Of a stretch of DNA of 64,000 bases, positions 1-8,997 are shown piece by piece. The stretch is from Hyphomicrobium sp. 12-62-95 (lineage in GTDB: Bacteria; Pseudomonadota; Alphaproteobacteria; Rhizobiales; Hyphomicrobiaceae): the NCBI GenBank assembly GCA_002279935.1, contig NCCZ01000002.1, forward strand, positions 186,001 to 250,000. Direction: 5' to 3'. The first letter of the stretch is position 1. Each line of letters starts with the position of its first letter. The position numbers and the translations under genes were made by a program. Below the pieces are notes generated by a model. It worked only from the letters and a program-made list of their open reading frames with translations, was not told where the DNA came from and searched no databases.

Positions 1-295
1 TGACCTTCGCCCAGTTGACGGGCTCAACCACGCCGGTGGCATAGACGACTTCGGCGGCGTCCCCCGTGGTGACGGCCACAACCTTGACCTCCGGCCCGCG
101 ATCCCACCACCACCAACCAACGATCAACGCCAAGCCCAGCGCGACGAGGGTCAGCAGGCGACGTTCGGCGTGGGGCAGACGGCCGTGCGGGTCGTCGCCG
201 TCCTCGTCGTCATCGGTGTGCGAGAACCAGCCGCGCAGTGCTTGGGGCCAGTCCGCCCACGTCTTCGCCATCGGATAGGCGATGGGGTCGGGCAT
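1..295 (-). CDS. RND efflux periplasmic adaptor (HlyD/AcrA-like), N-terminal part
   Basis: The window edge cuts this minus-strand gene, leaving about 98 N-terminal residues that start with MPDPIAYPMAK. The visible part has a cytoplasmic stretch of about 45 residues with an acidic patch (HTDDDEDGDD), one membrane segment ending in a tryptophan run near residues 48-65, and then a periplasmic start containing VYATGVVEPVNWAKV. The phrase 'A-x-G-x-V-E-P-V' is typical of the first beta strand of membrane fusion proteins. These adaptors link an inner-membrane pump to an outer-membrane channel. The gene is divergent from purD. The family call rests on the short N-terminus only, so substrate and partner pump cannot be told. 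Confidence 0.6.
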   Translation of the reverse strand, partial: MPDPIAYPMAKTWADWPQALRGWFSHTDDDEDGDDPHGRLPHAERRLLTLVALGLALIVGWWWWDRGPEVKVVAVTTGDAAEVVYATGVVEPVNWAKV

Positions 296-467
296 TGATG
301 GGGCTCCTCACTTGGCGATCTGTGCTGCCAATGTCACCCTGACAGTCCTAGGACCACGGACCATACTGGGCCGTGATCCTGGTCAACGTGCCTGAAAATG
401 GGCCAAAAGATCAACCTCTTGACCCGGCTCTTGACCCGGGCGGTTAACCGTAGCACTTCACGGGGCC

Positions 468-1733
468 ATGAACGTCCTTTTGATCGGTTCGGGCGGCCGC
501 GAACACGCATTGGCGTGGAAGCTGGCGAAAAGCCCCCTTCTCACATCGCTCTTTAGCGCGCCGGGAAATCCCGGGATCGCGGAGGTTGCAGCGTGCGTGC
601 CGCTCGACGCGTCGGATCACGCCGCAGTTATCGCCTTTTGCCGCGATCAAAATGTGTCGTTCGTCGTCGTCGGGCCGGAGGGGCCGCTCGTCGGTGGCCT
701 GACGGACGCGCTCGATACTGCGGGGATCAAGCACTTTGGACCGTCGAAGGCTGCCGCGCAGCTCGAAGGCTCGAAGGGTTACACCAAGGATCTGTGCCGG
801 GAGTTCGGCATCCCGACGGCGGCCTATGGCCGGTTCGCGGATGCAGTGTCAGCGAAGGCGTATCTAGCGGCGCAACGGTTTCCCATCGTCGTTAAGGCGG
901 ACGGATTGGCGTCCGGCAAGGGCGTGGTGATCGCGGGCAGCCGGACGGAAGCCGAAGATGCAATCGATGCGTGCTTTGCGGGTGCATTCGGTGCGGCTGG
1001 CGCGGAGGTCGTGGTCGAGGAGTTCCTCGAAGGGGAGGAGGCGAGCTTTTTTGCACTGTGCGATGGGACGCACGTGCTTGCGATGGCGTCGGCTCAGGAT
1101 CACAAGCGCGTCGGCGAAGGCGATACGGGACCGAACACGGGCGGCATGGGCGCTTATTCACCCGCACCGGTGATGACGGATGAGATGACCCGGCGGACGA
1201 TGGATGAGATCGTATGGCCGACGGTGAAGGCCATGGCCGCGCGGGGGACGCCATTCAAGGGCGTGCTGTTCGCGGGCTTGATGATCACGGCCGAGGGACC
1301 GAAGCTCATCGAATACAACGTGCGCTTCGGCGATCCGGAGACGCAGGTTTTGATGATGCGGCTAAAGTCCGATCTGTTGGCGGCGATGCTCGCCACGGCG
1401 GATGGCGTGCTGGATGCCTTCGATCTCAGGTGGTCGGACGAAGCCGCGCTCACTGTTGTTTACGCGGCGGACGGATATCCGGGCACGCCGTTGAAGGGTA
1501 CGGAAATCCGTGGGCTCGATGCGGCGCGCGCGGTGGACGGCGTGCAGGTGTTCCATGCCGGCACGAAGGCCGTGGATGGGCGGATCGTGGCCGATGGTGG
1601 GCGTGTGCTGGCCGTGACGGCCACGGGCCGCACGGTCGCGGACGCGCAGGCGCTCGCCTATCAGGCGCTCGACCTTATCGAATGGCCCGGCGGCTTCTGC
1701 CGCCGCGACATCGGCTGGCGCGCGCTTTGTTAG
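468..1733 (+). CDS. purD: Phosphoribosylamine--glycine ligase
   Basis: Second step of purine synthesis: it joins glycine to 5-phosphoribosylamine with ATP, giving GAR, in the cytoplasm. The 421 residues match the usual family length. The N-terminus has [13 protein letters not shown] (residues 7-19), the signature of the N domain. The ATP-grasp domain follows from about residue 100, with the lysine-glycine segment [11 protein letters not shown] near 143 and the metal-binding stretch [13 protein letters not shown] near 281, which is diagnostic for PurD. The start ATG follows a weak GGGG-type ribosome site. It is a single gene, convergent with the copper-protein gene, and the other two pur genes of the window (purE, purK) lie 8 kb away. 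Confidence 0.97.
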   Translation: MNVLLIGSGGREHALAWKLAKSPLLTSLFSAPGNPGIAEVAACVPLDASDHAAVIAFCRDQNVSFVVVGPEGPLVGGLTDALDTAGIKHFGPSKAAAQLEGSKGYTKDLCREFGIPTAAYGRFADAVSAKAYLAAQRFPIVVKADGLASGKGVVIAGSRTEAEDAIDACFAGAFGAAGAEVVVEEFLEGEEASFFALCDGTHVLAMASAQDHKRVGEGDTGPNTGGMGAYSPAPVMTDEMTRRTMDEIVWPTVKAMAARGTPFKGVLFAGLMITAEGPKLIEYNVRFGDPETQVLMMRLKSDLLAAMLATADGVLDAFDLRWSDEAALTVVYAADGYPGTPLKGTEIRGLDAARAVDGVQVFHAGTKAVDGRIVADGGRVLAVTATGRTVADAQALAYQALDLIEWPGGFCRRDIGWRALC

Positions 1734-1735
1734 TT

Positions 1736-1776
1736 GCGCCTTCCGACTCCCCTGCGGGGAGCCGGCCGGAAGGCGC
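1736..1776. terminator. Cruciform-type inverted repeat between purD and the convergent gene
   Basis: A perfect 10-bp outer stem (GCGCCTTCCG at 1736-1745 pairing with 1767-1776) encloses a second stem, CTCCCC/GGGGAG around 1747-1760. It fills the 50-bp space between two convergent stop codons. It could end transcription from both sides, although no strong T-run follows, so intrinsic termination is inferred from its position. Confidence 0.5.
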
Positions 1777-1784
1777 GGGGTGCT

Positions 1785-2318
1785 TTACGCGTCCAGAAGC
1801 GCTTTGCATTCTTTGATGCAGGCGGTGCAGCTGTCCATGCAGGCTTTGCAGACAGCGTGTTTGTCTGCGTGTTTCTTGCACTCGGCTTCGCAGTCGGCAC
1901 AGACGTCCTTGCAGACGGCGGCGAGTTCCTTGAGGCGCTTGTAGTCGAGGGCGGCGAGGCGGACGAGGGCTGCACACATCGGCATCATCGCCGACACGGT
2001 CTTCATGCAATCGGCCATGGCGGTATCGCCGCCCTTCATGAGGTCGATGCAGTGGGCGATGCAGACCTCGCCTTTGGCGATGCAAGCGCTGGCGGTGTCG
2101 ATCACCGCCTTGTGCTTTGTGCCATGCATGGAGTGATCCATGGCCGAGTGGTCCATCTTGGAATGGTCCATCGTCGAGTGATCCATCTGGCTGTGGTCCA
2201 TGCCCTCGTGGCCGTCGGCGGCCAGCGCGCGGGTGGCCCCCATCGTCAGGGCGGCGGCGGCAAAGCCCAGGGCGGTGCGGCGGGAGAGCGGAGCGGAGAC
2301 GTCTTCATTGGTCTGCAT
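1785..2318 (-). CDS. Tat-exported Csp-like four-helix copper-binding protein with MDHS repeats
   Basis: The 177-residue product has a twin-arginine signal (SRRTALGF at residues 12-19, then a hydrophobic run to ALAADG). Next come five copies of a five-residue repeat, MDHSx (residues 40-64), and then about 105 residues carrying 14 cysteines in patterns such as CxxxC and CxxC. The cysteine-rich helical part resembles copper storage proteins (Csp1 type, DUF326), which hold many Cu(I) ions inside a four-helix bundle. The MDHS repeats resemble methionine/histidine copper-binding repeats of periplasmic copper-resistance proteins. It lies 31 bp behind thiE on the same strand and may be read through from it. 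A clear AGGAGA ribosome site precedes the ATG. Copper binding is inferred from the family. Confidence 0.8.
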   Translation of the reverse strand: MQTNEDVSAPLSRRTALGFAAAALTMGATRALAADGHEGMDHSQMDHSTMDHSKMDHSAMDHSMHGTKHKAVIDTASACIAKGEVCIAHCIDLMKGGDTAMADCMKTVSAMMPMCAALVRLAALDYKRLKELAAVCKDVCADCEAECKKHADKHAVCKACMDSCTACIKECKALLDA

Positions 2319-2349
2319 CGGTGTTCTCCTGTGTGCGGCGTGCTCGATC

Positions 2350-2967
2350 TTAAGGGATGACCTTACGCGCCCAATCGAGCCAAAGCGAGACGCGGGCTTC
2401 GGGGTGGGGCGAGGTGATGAAGTCCGTGATGACCACTACGCTGTCCGCGCCGGCTGCGATCACATCCGGGGCACGTTCCGGCGTGATGCCGCCGATCGCG
2501 ACCAGCGGGAGCGAGCCGATGCGGCGTTTCCAGGTGGCGATTTTGTCGAGACCCTGCGGGGCCCATTGCATGGCCTTCAACTTGGTTTCGTAGATGGGAC
2601 CCAACGCGACGTAGTACGGATCGGCGGCGAGCGCGGTTTCAAGTTCGTCTTCGCTGTGAGTCGAGATGCCGATGCTGATGCCGGCACGGCGGATGGCTGC
2701 GAGATCGGCTGTGGCCAGATCTTCTTGGCCCAGATGGACGAGGGCGGCGCGCGCGTCGATGGCGGCTTGCCAGTCGTCGTTGATGATGAGATCGCACCCG
2801 TGCGCGCGGCAGATGGCGACGGCTTCGTTGACTTGTGCGCGCACGCTCTCTTGCGGGGTGTCCTTGATGCGCAGTTGCACGGTTTTGATGCCGAGCGGCA
2901 CGAGCCGCTTCAGCCATGTGATATCGGGGACGATTGGATAGAACAGCGCGGGTGGCGGCGCGGTCAT
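2350..2967 (-). CDS. thiE: Thiamine-phosphate synthase
   Basis: Couples the HMP-pyrophosphate and thiazole-phosphate halves to make thiamine monophosphate. The 205-residue TIM-barrel protein shows VQLRIKD near residue 30, the pyrophosphate/Mg region DLIINDDW, VHLGQED, the ALGPIYETKLK segment and the C-terminal phosphate loop AIGGIT. I chose the ATG at 2967 (MTAPPPALFYP) because an upstream in-frame extension would overlap thiG, whose stop lies only 10 bp upstream. The thiG-thiE order matches other thiamine operons, and the copper-protein gene follows. thiO and thiS are not here; thiS is found near 50.3 kb. Confidence 0.93.
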   Translation of the reverse strand: MTAPPPALFYPIVPDITWLKRLVPLGIKTVQLRIKDTPQESVRAQVNEAVAICRAHGCDLIINDDWQAAIDARAALVHLGQEDLATADLAAIRRAGISIGISTHSEDELETALAADPYYVALGPIYETKLKAMQWAPQGLDKIATWKRRIGSLPLVAIGGITPERAPDVIAAGADSVVVITDFITSPHPEARVSLWLDWARKVIP

Positions 2968-2977
2968 GGCATTGACG

Positions 2978-3814
2978 TCATGATTTTGGGGCGAGGTCAA
3001 AAAAGGCGGTGCCGGCCACGGGAGTCGATGGGCTGGCCATGTCGCGCTGTTCCATGAGGCCGGACTCATAAGCGCTGCGGCCGGCGTCGATGGCGTTGGC
3101 GAAGGCTTCGGCCATGCGCACGGGATCGCCGGCCTTGGCGACGGCGGTGTTCAACAGGCAGGCATCGAAGCCCATTTCCATCGCCTGCGCGGCGTGGCTC
3201 GGCGCGCCGATGCCGGCGTCGATGACGAGCGGGATGCCGGGGAAGTAGGCGCGCATGGTTTTGAGCGCATAGGGGTTGGCGAGGCCGCGGCCGGTGCCAA
3301 TGGGCGCGCCCCAGGGCATCAGGACCTGACACCCGGCAGCAAGGAGGCGGTCGGCGGCGCCGAGATCCTCCGTCGTGTAGGGGAAAACGTCGAAGCCGTC
3401 CTTGGCGAGGACCTCGGCGGCTTCGACGAGGCCGAAGAGGTCGGGCTGGAGCGTGTCGTCGTTGGCGATGACTTCGAGTTTAATCCAGCGGGTGTCGAAC
3501 AACTCGCGGGCCATTTGGGCGGTGGTAATCGCTTCGCGCGCGGTGCGGCAGCCGGCGGTGTTGGGCAACACCTTCACATCGAGTGCGCGGATGAGATCGA
3601 GAAAACGCTCGCCCGTGCGGCCGCGTGCCTGCTCGCGGCGCAGCGATACGGTGACGATGCCAGCGCGGGAGGCTTTAACGGCGTCGGCCATGATCTGGGG
3701 CGAGGGGTAGAGCGCGGTGCCTAAGAGGAGGCGCGAGGTCAATTCCGCGCCATAGACCGTGAAGGGTCCGGTGCCGGGTTTCTGGCCGAGGAGGTGTGGT
3801 TCGCGTGGGTTCAT
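2978..3814 (-). CDS. thiG: Thiazole synthase
   Basis: Builds the thiazole phosphate ring from DXP, dehydroglycine and the sulfur carried by the ThiS thiocarboxylate. In the 278 residues the Schiff-base lysine is K112, inside the conserved WIKLEV. Other family blocks are TVSLRR near 55-60, LPNTAGC near 83-89, PIGTGRGL and the terminal phosphate loop [12 protein letters not shown]. The N-terminal extension of about 15 residues is common in proteobacteria. I found no TPP-riboswitch consensus on the minus strand in the ~150 bp upstream, unlike at thiC. It is first of the minus-strand thiG-thiE pair. The ThiS partner is encoded about 46 kb away. Confidence 0.95.
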   Translation of the reverse strand: MNPREPHLLGQKPGTGPFTVYGAELTSRLLLGTALYPSPQIMADAVKASRAGIVTVSLRREQARGRTGERFLDLIRALDVKVLPNTAGCRTAREAITTAQMARELFDTRWIKLEVIANDDTLQPDLFGLVEAAEVLAKDGFDVFPYTTEDLGAADRLLAAGCQVLMPWGAPIGTGRGLANPYALKTMRAYFPGIPLVIDAGIGAPSHAAQAMEMGFDACLLNTAVAKAGDPVRMAEAFANAIDAGRSAYESGLMEQRDMASPSTPVAGTAFFDLAPKS

Positions 3815-3962
3815 GGCGGCTATTTAAGCGCTCTTTGCCGCAATAGAAACACGCCTTGGGGAGAAAGATCGTCTGACAGCGGCAGATCCCTTGACCGCCA
3901 CGCAGGCAGGGTGGTCTCGTCGGTTGTTTTTTAAGCATCTCGATGCTTTGAGGGGGCCGCCG

Positions 3963-4955
3963 ATGGCGCGCAAGATTGCCGTTTTATTCGTGCACGGGAT
4001 CTACAATAGCAGCGACACATTCCACGAGCCCATGCGGGAGCGGCTGGACAAGGCGCTGCCGAAGGCGCTGCGGCCCTTTGTGGACTACGAGGCGGCGAAC
4101 TGGGCGCCGATCGTCCGGCGGCACCAGTCGGCCTACATGGACAAGCTGATCGGCGAGCGTCTCGTCGACGACAATTCCTATCGCTGGATGGCACTGCAGG
4201 GGCTCGGCGACGCGGCGGCCTATCAGAAGACGCGCAACTGGCGCAACTCGGCCTACTACGAAATCCAGCACACCGTGCGCGCGGCGGTTGACCGGCTGGA
4301 TCAGCGGGGCGATCCCGACCGCCCGCTCGTGTTCATCGGGCATTCGCTGGGCTGCCACATCCTGTCGACGTTCGCGTGGGACACGTACACCATGCGGCGG
4401 ATCATGCAAAACCGCGAGCAGGACGGCGATACGAAGATGCAGGAATTCGCCGCCTACATGCGCGAAGGCTCGCCGTTCCGGCGGCTGGAGACGCTCGCCG
4501 GGTTCGTGACCATGGGCTGCAACATGCCGCTGTTCACCTTCACCTTCGGCCCGGACAAGATCGTGCCGATCACGCAGGGGCGCACGCCGAACGATCATCC
4601 GGCGTTTCCCGGCATGGGTCTTGGCGCAAATGTGAAAGTGAAGGCCCGGTGGCTCAACTTCTACAGCCGCAACGATCTGCTCGGATTTCCGCTGAAGCCT
4701 TTGAATGGTGCATACGCGGCTGAGCCGCGGATTTCCGACATTCCCGTCGTGTCGGAGGGGCGATTGAAGCGGATTTTGTGTTCGCCGTTTCCCGCGCTCG
4801 CCACATACGCCGCGCACACGGGCTACTGGACGCACGGGCGAGTCGTTCGCGACACGGCGGCGTTACTCACCGACATCATCACCGCGGATGATCCTGCGCC
4901 GCCTCCACGCCGCCTCTTCCGCCGCGGCGGCGCACGGGTGGCGGAGACGGTGTGA
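3963..4955 (+). CDS. Alpha/beta-hydrolase-like protein of unknown substrate
   Basis: The 330-residue protein begins MARKIAVLFVHGIYNSSDTF, where VLFVHGIYN is the first-strand and oxyanion-loop motif of alpha/beta hydrolases. The nucleophile elbow is GHSLGC near residue 138 (VFIGHSLGCHIL). A later FYSRNDLLGFPL stretch may supply the acid, and AHTGYW near the C-terminus a histidine. There is no signal peptide, so it is probably cytoplasmic. The ATG at 3963 is preferred to upstream starts because homology-like sequence begins there. It stands alone, divergent from thiG and convergent with the next membrane gene. Function beyond a serine-hydrolase fold is not visible. Confidence 0.7.
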   Translation: MARKIAVLFVHGIYNSSDTFHEPMRERLDKALPKALRPFVDYEAANWAPIVRRHQSAYMDKLIGERLVDDNSYRWMALQGLGDAAAYQKTRNWRNSAYYEIQHTVRAAVDRLDQRGDPDRPLVFIGHSLGCHILSTFAWDTYTMRRIMQNREQDGDTKMQEFAAYMREGSPFRRLETLAGFVTMGCNMPLFTFTFGPDKIVPITQGRTPNDHPAFPGMGLGANVKVKARWLNFYSRNDLLGFPLKPLNGAYAAEPRISDIPVVSEGRLKRILCSPFPALATYAAHTGYWTHGRVVRDTAALLTDIITADDPAPPPRRLFRRGGARVAETV

Positions 4956-4961
4956 TGGGGC

Positions 4962-5369
4962 TCAGTCCTCCGGCCAGCGGTAGAGGAAGGTGAGGAAGAA
5001 GAGCGCGATGTAGATGGCGAGGAACGCCAGTGCGCCGAGACAGGCGGCGGCTTCATATTGGGTGAGGCCGAGGGCTTCGATGGGGGCTGAGCCGAAGCCT
5101 GGAATTTCCGTCGCCGTCTTGCCGATTTTCGACCACGCGCGTTCGGTGCCGAGCATGAGTTCGTGGATGCCGATGGTCAAGGCGCCCATGAAGGCGAGGC
5201 CGAACGAGAAGACGATGAAGGACAGCGTGCGCAGGATGAGCGGGGCGCGCTTCAAAAACAGCCACAGACCGACGATGTAGGCGGAGACCATCCCGAACGA
5301 GACGGAGACGACCGACACGACGATGTCGGTCAGCTCGTTGCGGACGGAGAGGATGTCGGCTTCGGTCAT
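4962..5369 (-). CDS. Small membrane protein downstream of a cation exchanger
   Basis: This unrecognised 135-residue protein (from ATG 5369) has about three hydrophobic segments: near residues 15-37, 45-67 and 108-130. The last ends in FFLTFLYRWPED. A TTG at 5381 overlaps the exchanger's stop codon and could be an alternative start, which would couple the two translationally. The close packing on the same strand suggests co-transcription with the exchanger gene and perhaps an accessory role. I recognise no catalytic or ion-binding motif. Confidence 0.65.
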   Translation of the reverse strand: MTEADILSVRNELTDIVVSVVSVSFGMVSAYIVGLWLFLKRAPLILRTLSFIVFSFGLAFMGALTIGIHELMLGTERAWSKIGKTATEIPGFGSAPIEALGLTQYEAAACLGALAFLAIYIALFFLTFLYRWPED

Positions 5370-5377
5370 GTTTGCTC

Positions 5378-6475
5378 TCAAGGTACGGCGGACAGGAAGA
5401 GAAATACGCCGAGGATGACGAGATGGACGGTGCCTTGCAGGATCGTCGTGCGGCCGGTCGCGAGCGTCACTGTGCCGATGAACAGTGAGAGCACCAAGAG
5501 CGCCATTTCTTCGTGGTCGAGGCCCAATTGAAGCGTCTTGCCGGACATGAGCGCGAAGGCGCTGACGGCGGGGATCGTCAGGCCGATGGTGGCCATGGCG
5601 GAGCCGAGTGCGAGATTGAGGCTCGTCTGGAGGCGGTTGGCGGCAGCGGCGCGGACGGCGGCCATGCCTTCGGGCATTAGCACGAGGGACGCGATAACGA
5701 CGCCGAGGAAGGCTTTGGGTAAGCCGGCATCGGCGATGGCCGCTTCAAGTGCGGGCGACAAGGTCTTCGCCAGCAGGACGACGCCCACCAGCGATAGGAG
5801 AAGCAGAGCAACGCTCAATGCGGTGGTGCGCGCGCGTGGCGCATCGTGCAGGGGAAGCTCCTCACTCACATCGGCGAGGAAGTAATCACGGTGACGGATG
5901 GTTTGAACGAATAGGAACACCCCATAGAGAACAAGGCAGGAGAGGCTGACGAAGATGAGCTGGGCGGAGTTGTAGTTCGGCCCGGTTGTTGTCAGCGTGT
6001 AATTCGGCAGAACGAGCGTAATGGTCGCCAGCGTGCCGAGTACGCTCAGCGCGGAGCTGGCGGCCGTGGTCTGGAACGTCTGTTCGCGATGTTTGAGACC
6101 GCCGACGATGAGGCAGAGGCCGATGATGCCGTTCAGCACGATCATGACCGTGGCGAAAACGGTGTCGCGGGTGAGAAATTCGCTGCCGGCCTTGGCGCCC
6201 ATCAGGATCGAAATAATGAGGGCGACTTCAATGACGGTGATGGCGACGGCCAGCACGATGGAGCCGAAGGGTTCGCCGACTTTAAGGGCGATGATTTCTG
6301 CGTGATGGACGGCGGCGAAGACGGCGCCGGCGAGGAGCACGGCGGCCAGCGCGAGGACGAGACCGTTTTCAGCGGGAACAATGTGGGCGAATTTCAAAAC
6401 CAGCAGCACAGCCGCGGCGACGGGGGCGAGCCAGGCCCAATGCGGCAGCTCGTCAATGTTGTGGTTACCGGCCAT
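5378..6475 (-). CDS. chaA: Calcium:cation antiporter (CaCA family, ChaA-like)
   Basis: An inner-membrane exchanger of about 365 residues with roughly eleven hydrophobic segments. Two repeat regions carry the family's ion-binding motifs: VGEPFGSIVLAVAITVIEVALI in the first half (near residues 65-86) and LMPEGMAAVRAAAANRLQTSLN in the second, each with an acidic residue in a membrane helix. The layout and length fit ChaA, which expels Na+, Ca2+ or K+ in exchange for protons. A GTG at 6502 is also in frame; I prefer ATG 6475, which follows an AGGGAA-like ribosome site. A small membrane gene follows immediately. Ion preference cannot be read from sequence. Confidence 0.85.
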   Translation of the reverse strand: MAGNHNIDELPHWAWLAPVAAAVLLVLKFAHIVPAENGLVLALAAVLLAGAVFAAVHHAEIIALKVGEPFGSIVLAVAITVIEVALIISILMGAKAGSEFLTRDTVFATVMIVLNGIIGLCLIVGGLKHREQTFQTTAASSALSVLGTLATITLVLPNYTLTTTGPNYNSAQLIFVSLSCLVLYGVFLFVQTIRHRDYFLADVSEELPLHDAPRARTTALSVALLLLSLVGVVLLAKTLSPALEAAIADAGLPKAFLGVVIASLVLMPEGMAAVRAAAANRLQTSLNLALGSAMATIGLTIPAVSAFALMSGKTLQLGLDHEEMALLVLSLFIGTVTLATGRTTILQGTVHLVILGVFLFLSAVP

Positions 6476-6600
6476 ATTCGCTGCGTTCCCTGCCCTAGAC
6501 ACACTCTGGGCCGGATGCCCCCCCGCCCTGGTCTTATCCAGCGTTGGCCGAGCGAGCCGTCAAGCAAAAGCTTGTGATGTTGCGATTTTCAAACCAGCGC

Positions 6601-7242
6601 TCAGGCCGGCGGACACACAGCGCCCGTGGCGGCCCAGGCTTTCATGAGTTCGCCAAATGCGGCTTGCGTGCCCGGAACCGGTGTGCGGTTGCCGCCGGGG
6701 TTCCATCCCCAGCCGACGAGCGTATCTTCGGCCATGTGGGTGACGATCTGCTCGAGCGTTTTGCCGCCGTTGCGCTTGGGATCTTTGATCTGTTCACAGA
6801 TCTCTCCCAGCGACTTTCCTTCCCAGGCCATTTCGATCGGCGCCAGATGCCAGAGCGGGTGACCTGAAACGCCCGCTGGCTCGAAGTTCTTGTCACGATG
6901 GCAGGTCATGCAGCGCATGGCGGTGGAGCCAAGGTTGTCCTCGCCGCGCACGACGAGTTGCGCATGGGGATGCATGTCATTGCCCTGCAGCGGGCGATTG
7001 CCGGCCGGATGACAATTGATGCAGCGGGGATGCTGGATCACGGCGCCAGCTTCGCGAAAGAGCGCAACGGATTTTTCGGCCGGATCGGAAATGGAGTTAA
7101 ACGCGGCGGCCGGCTTCAGCGTTCGCGCCTCGATCGGTGCGCCCGCATGCGACGCTGAGACGATGAACAGTCCGACGAGAAGCGGGCACGCCAACGCCGA
7201 GATCATCGCTATCAAACCCATGCGCATGTGCGGATACCCCAT
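6601..7242 (-). CDS. Exported di-haem c-type cytochrome-like protein
   Basis: The product of about 213 residues has an N-terminal membrane/signal segment ([19 protein letters not shown], ending near SHAGA). It carries two haem c attachment motifs, CINCH near residue 76 and CMTCH near 113. Several methionine/histidine positions, such as DMHPHAQ and GHPLWHLAP, could be axial ligands. It should therefore be a periplasmic electron carrier or part of a periplasmic oxidoreductase. Several in-frame ATGs (7242, 7227, 7221) compete as starts. It is not obviously in an operon, lying between the exchanger and a palindrome-rich gap. The partner enzyme is unknown. Confidence 0.75.
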   Translation of the reverse strand: MGYPHMRMGLIAMISALACPLLVGLFIVSASHAGAPIEARTLKPAAAFNSISDPAEKSVALFREAGAVIQHPRCINCHPAGNRPLQGNDMHPHAQLVVRGEDNLGSTAMRCMTCHRDKNFEPAGVSGHPLWHLAPIEMAWEGKSLGEICEQIKDPKRNGGKTLEQIVTHMAEDTLVGWGWNPGGNRTPVPGTQAAFGELMKAWAATGAVCPPA

Positions 7243-7336
7243 CAAACCAGTCCGGGCTCAACGCATCCGGAGGGCAATGGGTTCCCTTGGCTAAACGTGA
7301 CGGAGGTGAGCGCGGCATGCACGCATCCTCGCCGGT

Positions 7337-7460
7337 GTCATCCCGGGCTTTATGCCCGGGACCCATCGGGCCGCATATGGTGGCGCGCGTCGCAACAGAA
7401 CGTCGTGCCAACGCAAGTCCGCACCTGCTGAACAATGGGGGGGACAAGCCCCGGGATGAC
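7337..7460. repeat. Intergenic palindromic element (GTCATCCCGGGC type)
   Basis: The left arm GTCATCCCGGGCTT (7337-7350) is matched by an inverted right arm ending CCCGGGATGAC (7446-7460), with one bulged base. The left arm also forms its own local hairpin (CCCGGGC at 7342-7348 with GCCCGGG at 7354-7360). The arms and the 95-bp centre resemble non-coding repeats scattered through genomes of this order. It lies in the 354-bp gap between the cytochrome and the carboxynorspermidine synthase gene. ORFs drawn across it look spurious. Confidence 0.7.
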
Positions 7461-7534
7461 AGCGGAGTGGCGGGGATGAGCGGTGGGCATGGCGGCTCGA
7501 CCACGCGCGGAGTTGAGCGGGGTGCATGCATACT

Positions 7535-7574
7535 CTCTCCCCGTACGCCGCGCCATGCGCGTCTACGGGGAGAG
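7535..7574. repeat. Second inverted repeat, possible terminator of the following gene
   Basis: CTCTCCCCGTA (7535-7545) pairs with TACGGGGAGAG (7564-7574) around an 18-base GC-rich loop. It starts about 20 bp beyond the stop codon of the minus-strand gene at 7597. It may end that transcript, although no T-run follows, or it may be another genome-wide palindrome. Confidence 0.55.
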
Positions 7575-7596
7575 GGGACTCACAAGCGACCCGCGC

Positions 7597-8811
7597 TTAG
7601 GTCTTCACTTTGAACAGGTCTTCCTGGTCGGACTTTTTGAGGTCTTTGATGTGCCAGGGGAGGCCGTGGTCGCCGATGGCATCCATGAAGGGTTTGGAGG
7701 GGAGCTGCTCGACGTTGAAGACGCCTTTGCCCTTCCATTCGCCCTTGAACATCATCATGGCGCCGACGACCGGCGGAACGCCTGTCGTGTAGGAGACGGC
7801 TTGGGCGCCGGTTTCCTTGAACGCCTGCTCGTGGTGGCAGACGTTGTAGATCATGGTGATCTTCTTCTTGCCGTTCTTGGTGCCCCGGAAGATGCAGCCA
7901 ATCGACGTCTTGCCGGTGTAGCCTTTGCCCAGCGACGACGGAGGCGGGAGAAGCTCCTTCAGGAACTCCATCGGGATGACCGGATTGCCCTTGTACATGA
8001 CGGGATCGATGCGCGTCATGCCGACGGACTGCAGCACATCAAGGTGCTTGATGTAGTTGTCGGAGAACGTCATCCAGAAGCGGATCTGCTTCAGACCCTT
8101 GATGTTCTTCACAAGGCTTTCTTCTTCCTCGTGATAGATGAGGTAGGACTTGCGCGGGCCAACTTCCGGATAGTCGATCATCGCGGAAATCGTCAGCGGA
8201 TCGATCTCGATCCACTTGCCGTCTTTCCAATATTTGCCGCGCTGCGTGACTTCGCGCAGGTTGATCTCGGGATTGAAGTTGGTGGCGAACGACTTGCCGT
8301 GGCTGCCGTCGTTGCAGTCGATGATGTCGATGGTTTCGATTTCGTCGAACAGGAATTCCTGCGCGTAGGCGCAATAGATGTTCGACTGGCCGGGGTCGAA
8401 CCCGCAGCCCAGCACGGCCATGATGCCGGCGTCCTTGTACTTCTTGTGATACGGCCACTGCCACTTGTAGGTGAACTTCGCCTCATCGCGCGGTTCGTAG
8501 TTGGCGGTGTCCATGTAGTGCACGCCGGCTTCGAGGCAGGCGTCCATGATGGGCAGGTCTTGATACGGCAGCGCCATGTTGATGACGAGGTCGGGCTTGA
8601 CCTTCTTCAGGAGCTTCACGGTCTCCTTCACGTTGTCGGCGTCGACCTGCGAGATCTCGATCGGCGTCTTGCAGCGCTTGGCGACGGCTTCGCAGCTGGC
8701 GATCCGGCGCGAGGCCAGATGCACCTTCTTGAACACGTCGCGGTTCATCGCGCACTTCTGCGCCGTGACGGAGCCGGCGGCCCCGGCGCCAATGATGAGA
8801 ACGCTGTCCAA
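7597..8811 (-). CDS. Carboxynorspermidine synthase-like (saccharopine dehydrogenase family)
   Basis: The 404-residue protein has an N-terminal dinucleotide-binding loop, VLIIGAGAAGSVTAQKC (residues 4-20). A core typical of the saccharopine dehydrogenase family follows (DLVINMALPYQDL, MDTANYE, GCGFDPGQSN). The length and motifs fit carboxy(nor)spermidine dehydrogenase, which condenses aspartate semialdehyde with a diamine using NADPH to make polyamines. The start is TTG at 8811, supported by GGAGG about ten bases upstream and by the fact that the Rossmann strand begins right after it. The usual partner, carboxynorspermidine decarboxylase, is not in this window. A true lysine-pathway saccharopine enzyme is a less likely alternative. 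Confidence 0.85.
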   Translation of the reverse strand: MDSVLIIGAGAAGSVTAQKCAMNRDVFKKVHLASRRIASCEAVAKRCKTPIEISQVDADNVKETVKLLKKVKPDLVINMALPYQDLPIMDACLEAGVHYMDTANYEPRDEAKFTYKWQWPYHKKYKDAGIMAVLGCGFDPGQSNIYCAYAQEFLFDEIETIDIIDCNDGSHGKSFATNFNPEINLREVTQRGKYWKDGKWIEIDPLTISAMIDYPEVGPRKSYLIYHEEEESLVKNIKGLKQIRFWMTFSDNYIKHLDVLQSVGMTRIDPVMYKGNPVIPMEFLKELLPPPSSLGKGYTGKTSIGCIFRGTKNGKKKITMIYNVCHHEQAFKETGAQAVSYTTGVPPVVGAMMMFKGEWKGKGVFNVEQLPSKPFMDAIGDHGLPWHIKDLKKSDQEDLFKVKT

Positions 8812-8997
8812 GTTTCTAATCCTCCGAATGAAGAGACCGACGCATCACGTGCCAAGGCACGCGCCCTGGCGGTGTTGGTCGCCAGAGCGTGCGCACTTAG
8901 GGTACTTGAATGTCAAATACAATATGATTTGGCTGCGCATAGATCATGCGTCGATTGCAACGACGTTGCCATAGCCCAACGCAGCCGGGCGTCCCGG

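Noticed and set aside
3815-3962. Possible TPP riboswitch before thiG
   Set aside because: Neither the CTGAGA nor the ACCTGATC consensus was found on the minus strand in the upstream region, so only the thiC element is reported.
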